Below are positions 5,812-6,368 of a stretch of DNA of 6,368 nucleotides, piece after piece. Source of the DNA: Chloroflexota bacterium (GTDB lineage Bacteria > Chloroflexota > Dehalococcoidia > Tepidiformales > Tepidiformaceae); contig JANXYE010000259.1 in the NCBI GenBank assembly GCA_025350285.1, positions 1-6,368 of the forward strand. The letters run 5' to 3'. A program made the translations under genes and the position numbers. Each line of letters starts with the position of its first letter. Within the stretch, counting starts at the first letter, position 1. A model generated the notes under the pieces. That model searched no databases, was not told where the DNA came from, and saw only the letters and a program-made list of their open reading frames with translations.

Positions 5812-6368
5812 ATGTCCGACGACGCCCTCGAACCCGCCCTCCCCACCGACCCGACCCGCACCTCGCTCATCATCATCTCGGATTTCATCTGACCGTGGTG
5901 CTACATCGGCCTCGTTGAGGTCGAACGCCTGAGCCAGAAGTACGACCTTGATGTCCGCTTCGCGCCGTTCCTCCTCGACCCGAGCATCCCGCCCGAAGGC
6001 AAGGCCCGCCGCCAGTACTCGAAGCCCGGTGACCCGCCCAGCGCGCTTGAAGAACGCGGCGAGAGCCTCGGCATCACCTTCCGCCGCGGCCGGACCTGGT
6101 CGTCGAATTCGCACCTCGCCCTCGAAGCGAGCGAATGGGCCGCGGGCCGGCCGGAGGCGGAGGCCTTCCACAAGCGCCTGTTCAAGGCCTACTTCGATGA
6201 CCTGGCGGATATCGGCAGCGCGGACACCATGGTAGCGCTCGCCGCCGAAGTTGGGCTGCCTGCCGGGGAACTGCGTGAGGCGCTCGAAACCGGGGCGCTC
6301 CGCAAACAGGTGGACGATGGAATCAACTGGTCGCGCCAGATCGGCGTCACGGCCGTGCCGACGTTCGT
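5812..6368 (+). CDS. FrnE-like DsbA-family oxidoreductase, probable selenoprotein (UPWC active site; 3' end outside window)
   Basis: The frame starts at ATG 5812 and runs to the window end (185 codons plus two bases), interrupted only by TGA at 5890-5892, codon 27. On both sides it reads as one DsbA/FrnE-family protein: the first strand SLIIISDFI, then TGA, then PWCYIG (28-33), FAPFLLDPSIPPEG (50-63), the helical insert with LFKAYFDDLADIG (124-136), AAEVGLP and finally TAVPTF, the cis-proline motif. Relatives have CPWCYxG here, so the TGA replaces the first, nucleophilic cysteine. Selenocysteine insertion is the simplest reading, supported by a SECIS-like hairpin directly after it. There is no signal peptide, so it likely acts in the cytosol on thiols or disulfides. 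FrnE-type proteins are linked to oxidative stress in Deinococcus and to polyketide gene clusters in Streptomyces. No in-frame start codon follows the TGA until 6229, so a shorter protein without the active site is unlikely. Alternative: a nonsense mutation or a TGC/TGT read error. Confidence 0.82.
5906..5924 (+). promoter_or_regulatory. Putative bacterial SECIS element
   Basis: UCGGCCUC (5906-5913) pairs with GAGGUCGA (5917-5924) in an 8-bp stem with one G-U pair, closing a GUU loop (5914-5916). Bacterial SECIS stems sit inside the coding sequence just after the UGA, with a G at the start of a small apical loop about 16-37 bases downstream; here 21 bases lie between the UGA and the loop. A weaker lower stem GGUG (5897-5900) with CGCC (5926-5929) can stack below an asymmetric internal loop. 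It would recruit SelB with Sec-tRNA. The hairpin also encodes IGLVEV of the protein. Confidence 0.7.

Noticed and set aside
5890..5892. TGA as a sense codon through a changed genetic code (Trp or Gly)
   Set aside because: The VOC gene in the same window ends with TGA at 2590-2592 at the natural end of its domain, so TGA is a normal stop here. Trp or Gly at this site would also destroy the redox motif.
4699..6171. 490-codon minus-strand open frame upstream of the antitoxin
   Set aside because: Only the part from about 5418 downwards shows the HTH and DUF433 domains. The rest is antisense to the selenoprotein gene and the intergenic gap, with arginine-rich sequence lacking any family resemblance.

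Overview
The window comes from a GC-rich bacterium that uses the standard genetic code: TGA ends the VOC gene, while TAG and TAA end others. Gene content (a tandem Uma2 family, a YegS/DagK-type lipid kinase, a two-domain epimerase-like VOC protein, FolC with a GSKGKGST P-loop, and a VapBC45-like toxin-antitoxin pair) would suit Chloroflexota or a similar deep-branching GC-rich lineage. That placement is an inference from family flavour, not from a marker gene.

Layout from left to right. The window opens with the last 47 codons of a Uma2-family nuclease (1-144), followed by a complete paralogue (221-784). The two copies are 81% identical over the shared 47 residues, and the similarity runs about 12 bases past the stop. 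The second copy collides tail-to-tail with a lipid kinase on the minus strand (740-1723), whose last 18 residues are encoded by Uma2-unit DNA read backwards. Only 20 bases separate the kinase from a divergent two-domain VOC protein (1744-2592). Two stacked GC hairpins then precede folC (2706-4052, GTG start). Next come a minus-strand PIN-like toxin (DUF5615 type, 4160-4693) and its upstream, translationally coupled HTH-DUF433 antitoxin (4699-5418). The toxin stretch has visibly lower GC than folC. A 393-base gap (5419-5811) holds the antitoxin promoter and a 12-bp palindrome but no recognisable gene.

The most notable feature is at the right edge. A FrnE-like DsbA-family thioredoxin-fold protein starts at 5812, and its reading frame contains an in-frame TGA at 5890-5892. 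The TGA sits exactly where the first cysteine of the CPWC redox motif belongs. About 21 bases after it is an 8-bp hairpin with a three-base loop beginning with G (5906-5924), the shape and distance expected of a bacterial SECIS element. The gene is best read as a selenoprotein with a U-P-W-C active site, cut off by the window end. Ordinary gene calling would miss it, because no in-frame start codon follows the TGA until 6229. No selenocysteine machinery (selA, selB, selC, selD) is visible in the window.

The genes do not form one pathway. folC belongs to folate metabolism, the kinase to lipid phosphorylation, the VOC protein possibly to acyl-CoA epimerisation, the TA pair to plasmid or stress-type RNA targeting, and the selenoprotein to cytosolic thiol-disulfide chemistry.
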